Shown piece by piece: positions 44,335-56,264 of a DNA stretch of 64,000 nt. The position numbers were made by a program, and so were the translations under genes. The stretch is from Benincasa hispida. Its lineage: Eukaryota; Streptophyta; Magnoliopsida; Cucurbitales; Cucurbitaceae. How positions within the stretch are numbered: position 1 is the first letter of the stretch; each line of letters starts with the position of its first letter. The stretch covers positions 31,641,242 through 31,705,241 of the forward strand of contig NC_052349.1 in the NCBI RefSeq assembly GCF_009727055.1. Direction: 5' to 3'. Under the pieces are notes generated by a model. It searched no databases. It saw only the letters and a program-made list of their open reading frames with translations, and was not told the DNA's origin.

Positions 44335-47187
44335 ATGAGAGTATCCATGGCTCTGATTTGGTATTTTGCTTCCATCCATCTCATCCTTTTGCTTTCTGTG
44401 TCAAAAAATGTTGCCCATCTTGAATTGAATGGATCTGTCAAAGAGAAAATAAGGTGTATGGAGAAGGAAAGAGTAGCACTTTTATCCTTCAAGCAAAAAT
44501 TGGTGGATGAATATGATATACTCTCTTCTTGGGACACAGATGTCAACAGTGATTGTTGCAATTGGAAAGGTGTTGAATGCAGCAACACTACTACCACTCA
44601 TCATCATATCATTGGACTTGATCTTCATGCCTCTGATAATTACGAAAGGTGTTTGAAGGGTGAGGTTGGTTCTTCCTTGACTCAATTGTCACACCTTAAC
44701 TACTTAGATCTTAGCAATAATCTGTTTGATCGAATTGTCTTTGAGGATATTGCTTCTCTTATGGAATTGAATTATCTAAACTTGTCTTATAATAACTTTG
44801 CAACTCCCATTCCTCCTCATCTTGGGAACCTTTCCAAATTGTCTATTCTTGATCTTTCATCAAATTATTGGTTAAATCATGACCTTAGATGGCTGATCCC
44901 GAATACTTTGTCATCATTAAAATATCTTGACTTGAGTTCAGTAGTCTCTGAAGATGCCAATGATTGGACAATTGCGATTAACAAACTTCCCGTGTTACAA
45001 AGTTTGTTTTTAAGCAATTGTGGCCTTCCAACCCCTATTCTATCATCTCATCATTCAAACATCAATTTCTCAAGATTTCTAGTTGAGTTGGACTTCTCTT
45101 GGAATCATATTAATTTTAATTCCTCCAAATTTTATTCATGGTTGATCAACTTAACTAATCTCGTTTATTTGAATCTTAGATCCAACAATCTACAGGGTTT
45201 GAACTATAATGATTTTGAAAATATGACTTCACTTGTATTTCTTGATCTAACTTCCACTAGAGTTAATTTTCATTCCCTCAAGTCTTTTGGAAGTCTTTGC
45301 AATTTGAATTCATTACACTTAAATTTCAATAATATAGGAGGATTGCTATCTGATTTTTTTAAAGCTTTTCCACCATGCCTGCTTCACTCAGTTCAGTCTC
45401 TACATCTTGCATCAAATAACTTTAGTGGATTCTTGCCAAATTTTACTATGCTTCCATCTTTAAAAGAAATAGATTTATCATACAACATGTTGCATGGAAG
45501 AGTTCCCCAAAATTTGGGACAATTATCAAAATTGGAGGAATTATATCTCAATGACAATTTATTGGAAGGCGAAGTTTGTGAAACTCATTTTGCAAAGGTT
45601 ACACATTTAAAATATTTGGATCTATCTAATAATCCTAATTTGAATTTAAACTTCAAGTCTAATTGGGTCCCTCCTTTTCAGTTGGAGGAAATCTATTTGA
45701 GATCAATCAAGTTGGGTCCAATTTTTCCCAAGTGGTTACCAACTCAGAATTTCTCTTATCTCATTGATATTTCATTTGCTCAAATTTCAGACATCATTCC
45801 TCATTGGTTTTGGACCAACTTGTCTGCGAACTTGTACTACATAGATCTTTCTGGGAATAAAATCATGGGTGAAATTCCAGACTTGCCATTGAATTACTTC
45901 AAAGGAATACAGACTATTAATTTTGAGTCAAACAAATTTGTGGGGCGAATTCCCGCCTTTCTTTTTCAATCACGATTGCTCAGTCTTTCAAATAATAATT
46001 TTTCTGACTTAACATGCTTATGCAAAATTGGCATCTCTCCTTTAAAGGAATTGGATCTTTCTAACAACCAATTATCAAGACAACTTCCTAATTGTTGGGA
46101 CTCCATGGACAACTTAGAGGCATTAAAATTGTCTGATAATTACTTTTCCGGAGACCTTCCACACTCTATGAGTAGCCTCATTCATTTGAATACCTTACTT
46201 TTACGCAACAATCAATTCTGTGGAGGGTTTGATTCTTTGTCCAGCTTGTCATCTTTGAAAGCCATTGATGCAATGAATAACAATTTATTTGGAGCAATAC
46301 CATCGTGGATTGGATCAAAGTTGCCTAATTTGACTTACCTGAATTTGAAGTCAAATAACTTCTATGGAAATTTGCCTTCAAGTATTTGCAATCTCAAACG
46401 GATTCATGTATTGGATATTTCATCCAACAATATATCTGGAAGCATACCAACCTGCATTCATAATTTCCAAGCCTTCAAACAAACATCAGACCCAAGTAAT
46501 GATTTTGATGTTGACGATAATGGTATGGAGTTCATATTTTGGAAAAGAGAAAGGAGATTACTCGTGTCAGCTGGTTATGAAGGTTTGGTAATGGTGTTGA
46601 AAGGTAAAGAGAGACTGATCATAGGAAAAGTATTAAGATTTGAAAGATTTATTGATTTATCTTGCAATCATTTGACCGGAAAAATTCCTGATGAAATCAC
46701 CGAGCTTGTTGGTTTGATTACTTTGAATCTCTCCAACAATGAATTAACAGGTCCAATTCCTGGTAACATGGGTCAACTTCAATCATTGGACTCTTTGGAT
46801 TTATCAAGAAATCATTTATACGGTCCAATTCCAGCTACTCTTTCTCAAATATCAAGGTTGTCAGTATTGGATTTGTCATATAATAACCTTTCAGGAAAAA
46901 TTCCCACAAGCACTCAGCTTCAAAGCTTCCAAAATTCTTCTTATGAAGGAAACCCTTATCTTTGTGGAGATCCGTTGAAAAAGTGCTTTAATGAAATCCC
47001 TCGAGAGCCAAATGATATTCATGTTAATGAAAATAAGAATGAAGATAGCTGGTTCGTACTTGGAGAATTTTTTATCAGCATGACATTTGGATATATTGTT
47101 GGTTTCTGGGGTATATTTGGCACTTTGTTACTTCATAAGAGATGGAGACATGCGTACTTCAAATTTCTAATGAACACAATCCATTGA
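44335..47187 (+). CDS. LRR receptor-like protein (RLP), intact
   Basis: A cell-surface receptor without a kinase domain, 950 residues, single exon. It has a signal peptide (about 1-29, ALIWYFASIHLILLLSVSKN) and a cysteine-paired LRR N-cap (41-82, CMEKERVALLSF, SSWDTD, CCNWKGVEC). About 25 LRRs of the LxxLxLxxNxLSGxIP type follow, then a non-LRR island (about 716-766, with FWKRERRLLVSAGYEG) and four final LRRs. A C-cap (YLCGDPLKKC), an acidic spacer (NENKNEDS), a transmembrane helix (912-933, containing GYIVG, a GxxxG motif) and a basic tail (HKRWRHAYFKFL) complete it. This is the classic plant RLP layout, as in EIX-type and Cf-type receptors that detect apoplastic pathogen or developmental signals. 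Such proteins signal through SOBIR1/BAK1-like kinases by way of the GxxxG helix. The ligand is unknown. The start was chosen because the signal peptide follows it and unit A conserves it; the second methionine (codon 5) is an alternative. Confidence 0.95.
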   Translation: MRVSMALIWYFASIHLILLLSVSKNVAHLELNGSVKEKIRCMEKERVALLSFKQKLVDEYDILSSWDTDVNSDCCNWKGVECSNTTTTHHHIIGLDLHASDNYERCLKGEVGSSLTQLSHLNYLDLSNNLFDRIVFEDIASLMELNYLNLSYNNFATPIPPHLGNLSKLSILDLSSNYWLNHDLRWLIPNTLSSLKYLDLSSVVSEDANDWTIAINKLPVLQSLFLSNCGLPTPILSSHHSNINFSRFLVELDFSWNHINFNSSKFYSWLINLTNLVYLNLRSNNLQGLNYNDFENMTSLVFLDLTSTRVNFHSLKSFGSLCNLNSLHLNFNNIGGLLSDFFKAFPPCLLHSVQSLHLASNNFSGFLPNFTMLPSLKEIDLSYNMLHGRVPQNLGQLSKLEELYLNDNLLEGEVCETHFAKVTHLKYLDLSNNPNLNLNFKSNWVPPFQLEEIYLRSIKLGPIFPKWLPTQNFSYLIDISFAQISDIIPHWFWTNLSANLYYIDLSGNKIMGEIPDLPLNYFKGIQTINFESNKFVGRIPAFLFQSRLLSLSNNNFSDLTCLCKIGISPLKELDLSNNQLSRQLPNCWDSMDNLEALKLSDNYFSGDLPHSMSSLIHLNTLLLRNNQFCGGFDSLSSLSSLKAIDAMNNNLFGAIPSWIGSKLPNLTYLNLKSNNFYGNLPSSICNLKRIHVLDISSNNISGSIPTCIHNFQAFKQTSDPSNDFDVDDNGMEFIFWKRERRLLVSAGYEGLVMVLKGKERLIIGKVLRFERFIDLSCNHLTGKIPDEITELVGLITLNLSNNELTGPIPGNMGQLQSLDSLDLSRNHLYGPIPATLSQISRLSVLDLSYNNLSGKIPTSTQLQSFQNSSYEGNPYLCGDPLKKCFNEIPREPNDIHVNENKNEDSWFVLGEFFISMTFGYIVGFWGIFGTLLLHKRWRHAYFKFLMNTIH

Positions 47188-47895
47188 AATCAGGTAAATA
47201 TTCCTTTTTTTTATAATTAAAGCCATGTTTTTTTCTTAAAAAGATATCAAAATGGATGTTGCTTAGTATTTGAAGGATTTTTTTTTACCCTTGTACAGGT
47301 ACAGGTACCTTGGAGATATCACTATCAATCATTGATTTGATATATAGTGATAGAAGTCTATTACCATCTATTACTGAAAATTGGAAATTTCAGGCCTTCA
47401 ACATTTTTTTTTTGTACCTTTATTGGGCTTTTTGGATATTTAATAAAGTTGGCTGTATTTACAATTAGTTTTAAGTTTTGTTATTTTTTTCAATATTTTA
47501 GCCTCATTTTTTATATATATGCAATATGAGCCCTTAATAAAAATGGAATAAATATTATAATTATATATTTGAACTCAACGTGAATATGCCTAAATTTTAT
47601 TTAATTTAGATGGTAGATTTATAATTAAATAAAAACTCATAGGGGTAAAATAGTCTAAAAATGATTTTAAAAAATCCTTTCTTTTAATATATATATTAAC
47701 AAATTACTAGAGGGGTAGGGAATAGTAGAGCAACCAAGTATCTCAACTAGGCTCACACACCCTTAGCGTCCTAATCACATCCCAGATCTAAAAGCATTAC
47801 ATTAATCAAAGAGAAGTACAAAACGAGCTAGAGGAGAGCTTAAAGATAAATCCATATACAAGTAAGAGATAGGCTAGAGGAAGCTTTCCCATTTA
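47188..47895. other. 3' flank of the RLP gene
   Basis: This is the untranslated and downstream region. Candidate polyadenylation signals are AATTAAAG (47,216) and TTTAATAAAG (47,440). It matches 19,100-19,890 behind the unit A pseudogene. It ends at the copia LTR. No gene seen. Confidence 0.5.
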
Positions 47896-48312
47896 TGTTA
47901 AGCATTAAACTCAAATTGTCAAGTTTTTAGACAGTTTTTAGCAGGCATTTGGAAGGTCAAAAAATATTCAAATTAAATGTATGACCTATGAATTTTGATT
48001 CTCCGGATGTATATTTTCTGATGGTTCAAGTCTCAAGTCATTTGGTATTTTCTATAGAAAGTTATGGCAGTTCGAGTAACGAAGGGTCAAGAATTACTGC
48101 AACTTTTGAAATTTTGTCTTAATTATTGTAATCTCTTTCATCTGCTTTTATTAGTGACTTATTGAAGAAATTTAGGAAGACACTTTGTGAGACTATATAT
48201 AGTGGTATTGTAATCTTTACCAAGACAAGGATGAGAAAGAAATCAATAGAAGATTGAGTATTAGTGTCCATACTTTATTCTTTCTCTCTTCAATAAAAAG
48301 CTCCACCACTCA
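47896..48312 (+). mobile_element. 5' LTR of copia element (unit B)
   Basis: 417 bp, from TGTTAAGCATTAAACTC to CCACCACTCA, with TATA-like CTATATATAG near 48,193. It is the most complete copy of this LTR family that still has its primer-binding site and gag behind it. Confidence 0.87.
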
Positions 48313-48333
48313 ATTTTTTTTTTTTTTTCAATT

Positions 48334-48345
48334 TGGTATCAGAGC
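48334..48345 (+). other. Copia primer-binding site (unit B)
   Basis: TGGTATCAGAGC, complementary to initiator methionine tRNA, separated from the LTR by a run of T. It directly precedes the gag start at 48,347. Confidence 0.9.
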
Positions 48346-48346
48346 T

Positions 48347-49051
48347 ATGTCAAACCATGGGAGCACAATGTTGGGACAAATGCAGTTACCACGAATCACC
48401 AAGATAAACTATGACAATTGGAGTATTCAAATGCGTGCCTTGCTTGGTGCTCAAGACGAATGGGAAGTAGTCCAGGAAGGTCTTGAAGAGGAGGCTCCAA
48501 TTGCAAATATGACAGCAAACCAATTGAGGGCGATAAAAGAGATGTGCATGGAAGACAAAACCACTCTCTATCTCATGATCCAAGTTGTGGATGAGTCAGG
48601 TTTTGAGAAAATTGTAGGTGCAAAGACATCGAAGGAAGCGTGGGACATACTGGAGAAGGTTTTCAAGGGTGTTGATCGAGTCAAACAAGTGAGGCTCCAA
48701 ACTCTTCGAGGTGAATTGGAAACCATGAAAATGAAGGAGTCAGAAAGAGTATCTCACTACATCACCCGGGTCCAAACAGTGGTGAACCAACTTAAACGCA
48801 ATGGAGAAACTCTTGAAGATGCCAAGGTTGTGGAGAAAATCCTTCGATCATTGACAAATGATTTTAAGAATGTGGTATGTGCTATTGAGGAATCAAAGAC
48901 CTTGGAAGAAATGACTATTGATGATCTTGCAGGTTCCTTTGAAGCACATGAACAAAGAAAGAAGAAAAAGAAACAAGAGGTCTTGGATGAGGCCTTACAA
49001 ACAAAGATGACCATGAAAGAAGACAAGGCAATGTATGTGAAACACAACTGA
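48347..49051 (+). CDS. Copia gag, N-terminal open block
   Basis: 234 codons of Ty1/copia gag, which forms the virus-like particle of the retrotransposon in the cytoplasm. It begins MSNHGSTMLGQMQLPRITK, right behind the primer-binding site. The open frame actually extends upstream into the LTR (to 48,254), but this ATG fits the family. UBN2-type blocks follow: KTSKEAWDILEKVFKGVDRV, HYITRVQTVVNQLKRNGE and LRSLTNDFKNVVCAIEES. A TGA then cuts it before the basic RGRG tail and the zinc knuckle, which remain readable downstream. Ordinary copia polyproteins are over 1,200 residues, so this is the front of a broken polyprotein. Confidence 0.85.
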   Translation: MSNHGSTMLGQMQLPRITKINYDNWSIQMRALLGAQDEWEVVQEGLEEEAPIANMTANQLRAIKEMCMEDKTTLYLMIQVVDESGFEKIVGAKTSKEAWDILEKVFKGVDRVKQVRLQTLRGELETMKMKESERVSHYITRVQTVVNQLKRNGETLEDAKVVEKILRSLTNDFKNVVCAIEESKTLEEMTIDDLAGSFEAHEQRKKKKKQEVLDEALQTKMTMKEDKAMYVKHN

Positions 49052-51938
49052 GGAAGAGAACATGGTCGTGGTGGTCGCAGTTTCAATTGCGGCAGAGGTC
49101 ATGGTCGTGGAAACAACAATGAAAAGAGAGAAAAAATGAGCCAACTAAATTGGCATGGACGAGGTTAAGGTCGTGGAAGAGGCGATTGCTCAAATACCCC
49201 AAATGTCCAGTGTTACAATAGTAGAAAATATGGACACTACGAAAAGGATTGCTATGCCAAGAAGAATGTGGAAGAAAATGCGAACTTAGTCACAAAAGAT
49301 GAGAGAAAAGCTGACAGTGTTCTCATGATGGCCCATGAAGGAATCACTCCAGACAGCGACATGGTATGATATCTTGATATCAGTGCAAGTAACCATTTGT
49401 GTGGGCACAAACATCTTTTTGTTGATATGCAAGAGATAGAATATGGATATGTGTCTTTTGGAGATGCATCAAAGATTCAAGTCAAAAGTTGAGGAAAAAT
49501 ACATTTTTCCCAAAGGAATGAAAAAAAAGGTACTATGGAAGATGTCTACTATGTACCTAACTTGAAGAGTAATATTCTAAGTATGGGCAGTTATTGGAGA
49601 AAGGATGTTCGATCTTCATGAAAGATCGAATGTTGCACTTGAATGACAGAAATGATCGAGTGCTCGCACACGTTGAGATGGGGAAGAATTGGATGTTCAA
49701 ACTCAACATGAAGAATGTACAAGAGAGGTGTTTACAAGCCAGCATGGTGGACAAAGCATTCTTATGGCACTTACGGTTTGGACATTACACTACGACGAAC
49801 TAAAAGAGTTAGCAAAGAAGGACAAGGTCCATGGGCTACCAAAAGTGGACTATACCAAGAAGTTTTGTGAAGGTTATGTACTTGGCAAACTAGCAAGGGC
49901 AACTTTCCAAAAGAAAATACAATATTGTTCAAAAGGACCTGTTGAGTTGATACACACAGACATGTGTGGCTCAATCACTCCAAAATCTTTCAGTGAGAAA
50001 AGGTATTTTAATTACCTTTATTGATGACTATACAAGAAAGACTTGGGTTTATTTTTTGAAGGAAAAGTTAGAAGTATTTGAAGTATTCAAAAAGTTCAAG
50101 GTGATGATAGAGAAGACAACCAATCTTTACATCAATGCTTTACAGTCAGATAGAGGTGGAGAATACATATCAACCGCTTTCACAAATTATTGTGAGGAAC
50201 AAGGTATCAAAATATTTTTTACTATACCATATTCACCTCGGAAAAATGACGTTGTAGAAAAGAAAAATCAAACGATCCTTGATATGGTTCGATCAATGTT
50301 GAAGAGTAAAGATGTGCCAAAGGAATTCTTGGCAGAAGCAGTACAATGTGCTATGTATGTGCAAAACCAATGTCCACATACAAAATTGGTGAATCAAACA
50401 CTGCAAGAGGCTTGGAGTGGTCATAAACCAACCATCTTACACCTTAAAGTGTTTGCTAGTGTGGCCTATGCACAAGAACCAGACCAAAGAAGAACCAAAC
50501 TCAATTATAAGAGTAAGGAATATGTGTTTATTGGGTATGAATAAAAGACGAAGGCTTATAAATTATTCGATCTAATTGAAAAGAAGTTGATTGTAAGTCG
50601 TGACATTCAAGTGAATGAAGAAAGCGCGTGGAACTAGAATAATCAACATGAGGCATTACAAGAAGAGTCATTGAGAATTGCACCAATAAACACTGCAATG
50701 ACTTCTAAAATATTTGACAAAGTGGAAGAGCTGAGTCAACCTAGGATGCAGAGTCTACAAGATCTATACGACTCAACCAATGAAGTACACCTAGTTTGCT
50801 TATTAGCAAACTCAGAGAACATTGCTTTTGAAGAAGCCATAAGAGACAAAAAGTGGAAAGTCGCAATGGATGAAGAGATAGAAGCAATTGAAAGAAACAA
50901 AACTTGGGATTTGATGGAATTGTCTGATGGATATAGACCTATTGGTGTAAAATGGGTATACAAGAAGAAGATGAATGCCTAAGGTGAGATTTAAAGGTAC
51001 AAGGCGCGTCAAGTTGCAAAAGGTTACAGAAAAAAAAGCAGGAATCTATTATGACGAAGTTTTTGCTCCAGTTTCAAGAATGGAGACAATTCAACTCCTT
51101 TTATCTCTAGCTGCACAATTCAAGTGGGCTATCTATCAAATGGATGTAAAATCAGCATTTTTAAATGGAGTTCTTGAAGAAGAAATCTATACGGAGAAAC
51201 CCCCTGGATACATGAAATTTGGAAAGGAAAATAAAGTATTGAAACTAAAGAAGGCACTCTATGGGTTAAAGCAAGAACCTCGAGCATAAAACACTCAAAT
51301 TGATACTTACTTTAAGAAGAAAAAGTTCATACAATGCCCACATGAGTATGCATTATACGTAAAGAAAAAAGAAGGTAATCTACTTATCTTGCCCTTTATG
51401 TTGATGATCTTATTTTCATGGGGAGTAATGAGAACTTGATTGTGGACTTTAAAGATGCTATGACGCGGGATTTTGAAATGACGAACTTAGGATTGATGAA
51501 ATACTTTCTTGGTCTTGAAATTAGGCAAGAAAACTTTGGAATTTTTGTTTCACAGGAGGCATATACGAAGGCCATTTTGAAAAGAAATAAGATGGAAGAA
51601 TGTAAGCCTGTAGCAACACCAATGGAGCTTGGCACAAAACTCTCTAGATTTGAGGGAGGAAATCAAGTAAATGCACGTGAATACCATAGTTTGGTAAGGT
51701 GTCTACGATAACTCACATGCACAAGACCGAATATTGCATATAATGTTGGTGTAATGAATTGATACATGAAGGATCCAAGGCTCTCGCACTTCAAAGCCAT
51801 TAAATGAATTCTTCGATACATTCGAGGGATGAAATCACTCGGGCTTCTCTACACAAGGACGAGTGAATACAAGTTGATAGGATACTCTAACAGTGATGGG
51901 GCGGAGATATAGATGATAGAAAAATCACTTGAGAATAT
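49052..51938 (+). pseudogene. Copia pol relic (zinc knuckle, protease, integrase, RT, start of RNase H)
   Basis: All parts of a Ty1/copia polyprotein appear in order, but with stops and shifts. The zinc knuckle CYNSRKYGHYEKDC (49,211-49,252) has lost its second cysteine. The protease segment YLDISASNHLCG (about 49,369) has DIS in place of DSG. The GAG-pre-integrase contains WHLRFGH (49,774). The integrase core (49,966-50,544) contains FIDDYTRK, LQSDRGGEY and VVEKKN, so its D, D and E residues are kept. The reverse transcriptase contains DEVFAPVSRMETIQ and MDVKSAFLNG (50,975-51,289) and the YVDD catalytic loop (51,397-51,408). Stops occur for example at 50,542, 50,980, 51,287 and 51,709. RNase H starts (ILRYIRGMKSLGLLYT) and is cut at 51,938 by the next LTR. 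Confidence 0.92.
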
Positions 51939-52376
51939 TGTTGGGGTTGATGCCCTAAACTCTCATAGGGTCTTGTAGTTTGTAAACACCTATATGAACA
52001 AACGCTTGTGATGTAATAATATGAGATATTTTCTTCACTGTTGTCTATGAAATATGAGATATTTTATTTGCTTTACCACAAACCAATAAACTAAGATCCC
52101 TTATTATCATTGTAACTTAAGCATGTATGCGGAGATATACAAGTGGATCATGCCTTGAATGATAACCAAAATGGTTTGTAGTATATAGATATAGGGGGGA
52201 AACCTTATCCTAGTGACATTATGGATGTGACCCACTTTGTAGATAGTTACAAATGTTGTGACATACTACAGATGGTATAATCCTGATCATTCATGTGGAG
52301 ACATGCGAACGGGGTGTCTTATACAAAGGAGTTTGTATATGACTGGACCACGAAGTATTTAGTCTCGTTATATAAC

Positions 52377-54138
52377 TGTAAGAGTGTAATAACATGTATC
52401 GAAAGTAACAAGGATCAATAAGCATTTAAGTTCACTAATTTTGGCAGAAACTAAAGCATGCTCATCTAAACAAGAGGGTTTTAGATCATAACTTTGGAGA
52501 ACTCTTCAAGATCTCGATCAAACAGATGTAGTCTTCTCCAAAGATCACCGTGAACCACCTCAAGATATTCACCACTATCCTCTTGGAGCTTTAGACTGAG
52601 TTGTGGGACTCAAGAACAGCTTGAAGCAATGTAAAACGCAAGGAAAAGCTCACCACAACACTCACTCGAAGAATACTTCTTTAGCTGAAATTTTCTCTTA
52701 AATTTTTGTAGAATGCATTTTTCCAAATCACTCTATTCTTCTTTATTTATTGCAGGTGAACATGCAAAGAAGAAATGTGCATAGCTTGCAGCTCATGCTT
52801 GGAGTTAATGAAGAAGAGGAAGTGGGTTTTGTGTGAGCATAAAGAAGATGATAATGGAAAACTATGAAAATCCATTTTGTGCATGTTTTCCAATTTTTCA
52901 ATTTATCTTAAAATCAAAATTTTGATTTTTTGATTTTAAAACTAGAAAATTAATTTCATAAATTAATTTAATATCAAATACTAAATTATTTTTTTGCACA
53001 AAACTATCTTCATATATTTAAATCATATTTAAATATATATTCTCCTATTCCTTTTAATTTTAATTTGAATGTTGCAAATTAATTTCTCAAGATACTCTAA
53101 AACTTAACCATTTACGAGCTAGTCAAGGGACCTCGTAAACCTATAGATCATGGGCTCCAATGATCCGAGATTAATCGGTTAAACTCATTAGACCGATCTA
53201 ACCCACATTCTTTAACTAATGGGACACTTCACTATAGCCCATAGTTGAACTCCCATCACTGTAGATATATTATGTCCACTTTATAACCATAACCAGTAAA
53301 TCGATCCTTCACAAGTTGTTCGTAATCACAGCTAGGTCAAAATAACCGTTTTACCCCTATGAATACATTTTGCTCCTTAAGTTCCCACTAACCCTCTATT
53401 GAACAATTCTGATTCATAATCCCTATGAATCAAATCCTTCCTCTATCATGAGAAAGTGAGGTCCAGATTGTTCAAAACCTGAAATCAGTACTTAATAGAA
53501 CAACCTATCTGCTAACCCTAAATCGAGTAGGAGCAAATTCCATCTTGTAAGGTTATGTCCCCAGATATTCATCCGGTCTTATCCCTAAAATGGGAGGCTT
53601 ATTGAGTAGTGTTGTTGGACTACTCTCACCATTTGCAGATCAAAAGATAATCCCGAACAAACAGAAGTTCATAGCTAGCTCAGGATTAAGATCGAGTTAA
53701 CTTAGATTATTTAATAAATTAAATAATCAGTTTTAACGGTAAACGGTCGTTATAAAGAAAAGTGACTATTTACGTGGTCGAGTCTATATGCAAACTCATT
53801 GCATAGGATGCCCCTACTCACATATCTCAACATGAACGATCTATGGATAACATCGTTTGTAGCACTTTACAACTTCTTGTAACAATTACAAAGTGGGTCG
53901 CATCCCATAGTGTTACCAGGATGAGATACCCAATTTCATCTATATACTTATTATGACCATTTAAGCTATATACTGTTAACTTGATCCTATTTATGTCACT
54001 ATATAAAATCACAGTATTCAGACTATAGCCATGGATATGTTTATGGGATTTTCATAATAAGATGCAAAATCAACAAGTTATTATTACTGATAAATAGAAT
54101 TTTTAATATGAACTACGAGTTCTTGGACGTTCCCAACA
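52377..54138 (-). mobile_element. Solo copia LTR, nested (first)
   Basis: 1,762 bp. On the plus strand it starts TGTAAGAGTG and ends TTCCCAACA; read on the minus strand it starts TGTTGGGAACG. The perfect 5-bp duplication ATAAC flanks it (52,372-52,376 and 54,139-54,143). It is homologous to the solo LTR inside the CACTA element (2,915-4,878). Confidence 0.93.
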
Positions 54139-54223
54139 ATAACATCATTCATGACAGAGACTTCATTTCACTAGGATGACCATAAGTAACATGACCTTAA
54201 TCCTGAGTGAGTTGGGAACTCCT

Positions 54224-56264
54224 TGAAGGAAATCAAACTCGAGATTTCCATGAGCAGCGAAAAATAGATCATTCCAAATTACAATCATGAATGAACATTA
54301 CAATTACAATTGTAAACAAAACATGCGATTATACAATCAATATAGAAATTACAGCATGAACAACCACAAATGAATAAGAATAAATCTCTATGAACATTTG
54401 TAGACTCGTCTCCACATTCCTTGTTCACGAAAGCTCGAACACAGCAACCTCGAATGCTCGAACAACATGACCGCTCTGTAGCACGAACACCGCATATTCG
54501 TCTTTTGCGATCGCCTCAGTCACGAACTCCCCAGCAACACGAGCAGCCTCCACAGAACCTCAATGGTGTCGAGTTTAGTATGACACCAACAAGAAGGTTA
54601 CCTTGGTATTCTCAGTCTGAGAATCCAAAGGGTGGGCTCTGTTCGGACTTGGAATAAGGCAGACGAAGAAGGAATGAATAATCGTGTACACGATTGGGCA
54701 AGTGGAAGAAGACAAAAACCTATCGCATAGGTCAATGCCCAATCATTTAGCTAAAGCTAAGCGATCTCTAGCAAAAGTTAAGCGATCGTTTAGCTCAATG
54801 TTTGTCGCCTACAAAACACTACACGATTGTTTACTAAAACACGTTGTCCCTTCGTAAATCGTTATTTACTTAACAAGCATCGTGAGTTTCTTTTTGCGAG
54901 AGAAAAAATGCAAAATCAATTTTTGACGTTTTGTAAAAACTTACTAAAATTAGGAAAATAATTTTTCTTTTATCTCATGGTTACCATGAATTACCAATGA
55001 CCATCCACTCAATTGGTTATTAAAGAAAAAGAATTAATTATCCAATAATTAATATTATTATAATATAAATGATAACCAACTTATCATACTATATTTATAA
55101 CCTATATTTTTAATATTTCATCTCATGAAATATATAAACTATAGTTTTTTTCTATTCCATGATAATTAATGTAAATCTCATTTACATCAATCCTCTACTG
55201 GATGTATCTCATACATCATACCGATTATATCCTATATAATCAAAATATCTCTTGTCAATTTGAACATTTCAAATCAACACCAAGAACTAATCCTCAACTG
55301 AATCCATTGAGCAACCAAGGGGACCTTATGAACCTGTAGCTCGAAGCTCCAATAATACGTGAATAATTGACTAAACTTTTTAGTCACGGGATCCACCATC
55401 CGTTAACTGCCAGGCACTTTACTAAAGACCGATAGTTGAACTCTCCTTACTACAGATATATTATGTGTCCATCTTAACCAATTAAAAGTGCGATAACCAT
55501 TCACATATCGCTCGTAAGTACAGCTGGGCCAATAACTGTTATGCCCCTATAGTTACATCTAACTCCTTAGGTACCACTGATCCCTCTAAAGAGAAGCTTT
55601 GGCCACTATGTTCAAGCCCTGGAATCAGCCCTTAAGGGAGCAATCTCTCTACTTATCCCTACTTCAGGAAAGAAGTGAATTCCATCTTGTGGATTGAATT
55701 CCCAGCTACCAGATCAGACAAGTCCCTAAAAAGGTAGGCATGTTGAGTTGGCANCCAGCTACCAGATCAGACAAGTCCCTAAAAAGGTAGGCATGTTGAG
55801 TTGGCAACCTGGCCACTCTCACCCATACTAATCAAAAGACTGTCCTCAAATGCAGGAGTTCTCAAAACACTCAGGATTGAGGTCGTGTCACCTATGGTCA
55901 TTTAGGTGAGATGTAAGTCTCTAGTATCAACGACGTTATATACAGAGTCTAATTATCTCATGGTTCAGGTTTTATACAAACTCTATGTATTGGACACCCC
56001 CGCTCGCATGTCTCCACATGAATGGTCAGGATCTACCATCTGTAGCACGTCATCCATACTACAGACCTATTGAGGTTATCACTTAAGGCATGATCCACTT
56101 GTATATCACATATACATGCTTAAGTTCACATAGATAACTAAGGAGCTTTGTTTATTGGATATGAGTAAATGCTAGAATTAAATAACACTTATTTTATTCA
56201 TTAAACAATGTGTATCTTTACAAAATAACGAGACTCCGACAGAATTAAGACACCAATTCCAACA
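54224..56264 (-). mobile_element. Solo copia LTR, nested (second)
   Basis: 2,041 bp from TGAAGGAAATC to CCAATTCCAACA on the plus strand, flanked by the perfect 5-bp duplication CTCCT (54,219-54,223 and 56,265-56,269). Read on the minus strand it belongs to the same family as the LTR it landed in and as 59,450-61,553. It carries CGATCG-type repeats near 54,690-54,890 and the N and 52-bp duplication near 55,754. Confidence 0.93.
55702..55806. repeat. 52-bp duplication around an N, probable assembly join
   Basis: 55,702-55,753 and 55,755-55,806 are identical (each starts CCAGCTACCAGATCAG and ends GAGTTGGCA) and are separated by the only ambiguous base in the window. Related LTRs have one copy. 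This fits two contig ends joined without merging their overlap. Confidence 0.85.

Noticed and set aside
44319..44685. Minus-strand frames over the RLP start
   Set aside because: They overlap the intact RLP, whose frame shows signal peptide and N-cap. The antisense products have no recognisable features.
52200..52330. Possible tRNA gene in the copia LTR
   Set aside because: No cloverleaf with conserved A and B box elements could be drawn; the conserved block recurs in all LTRs of the family.
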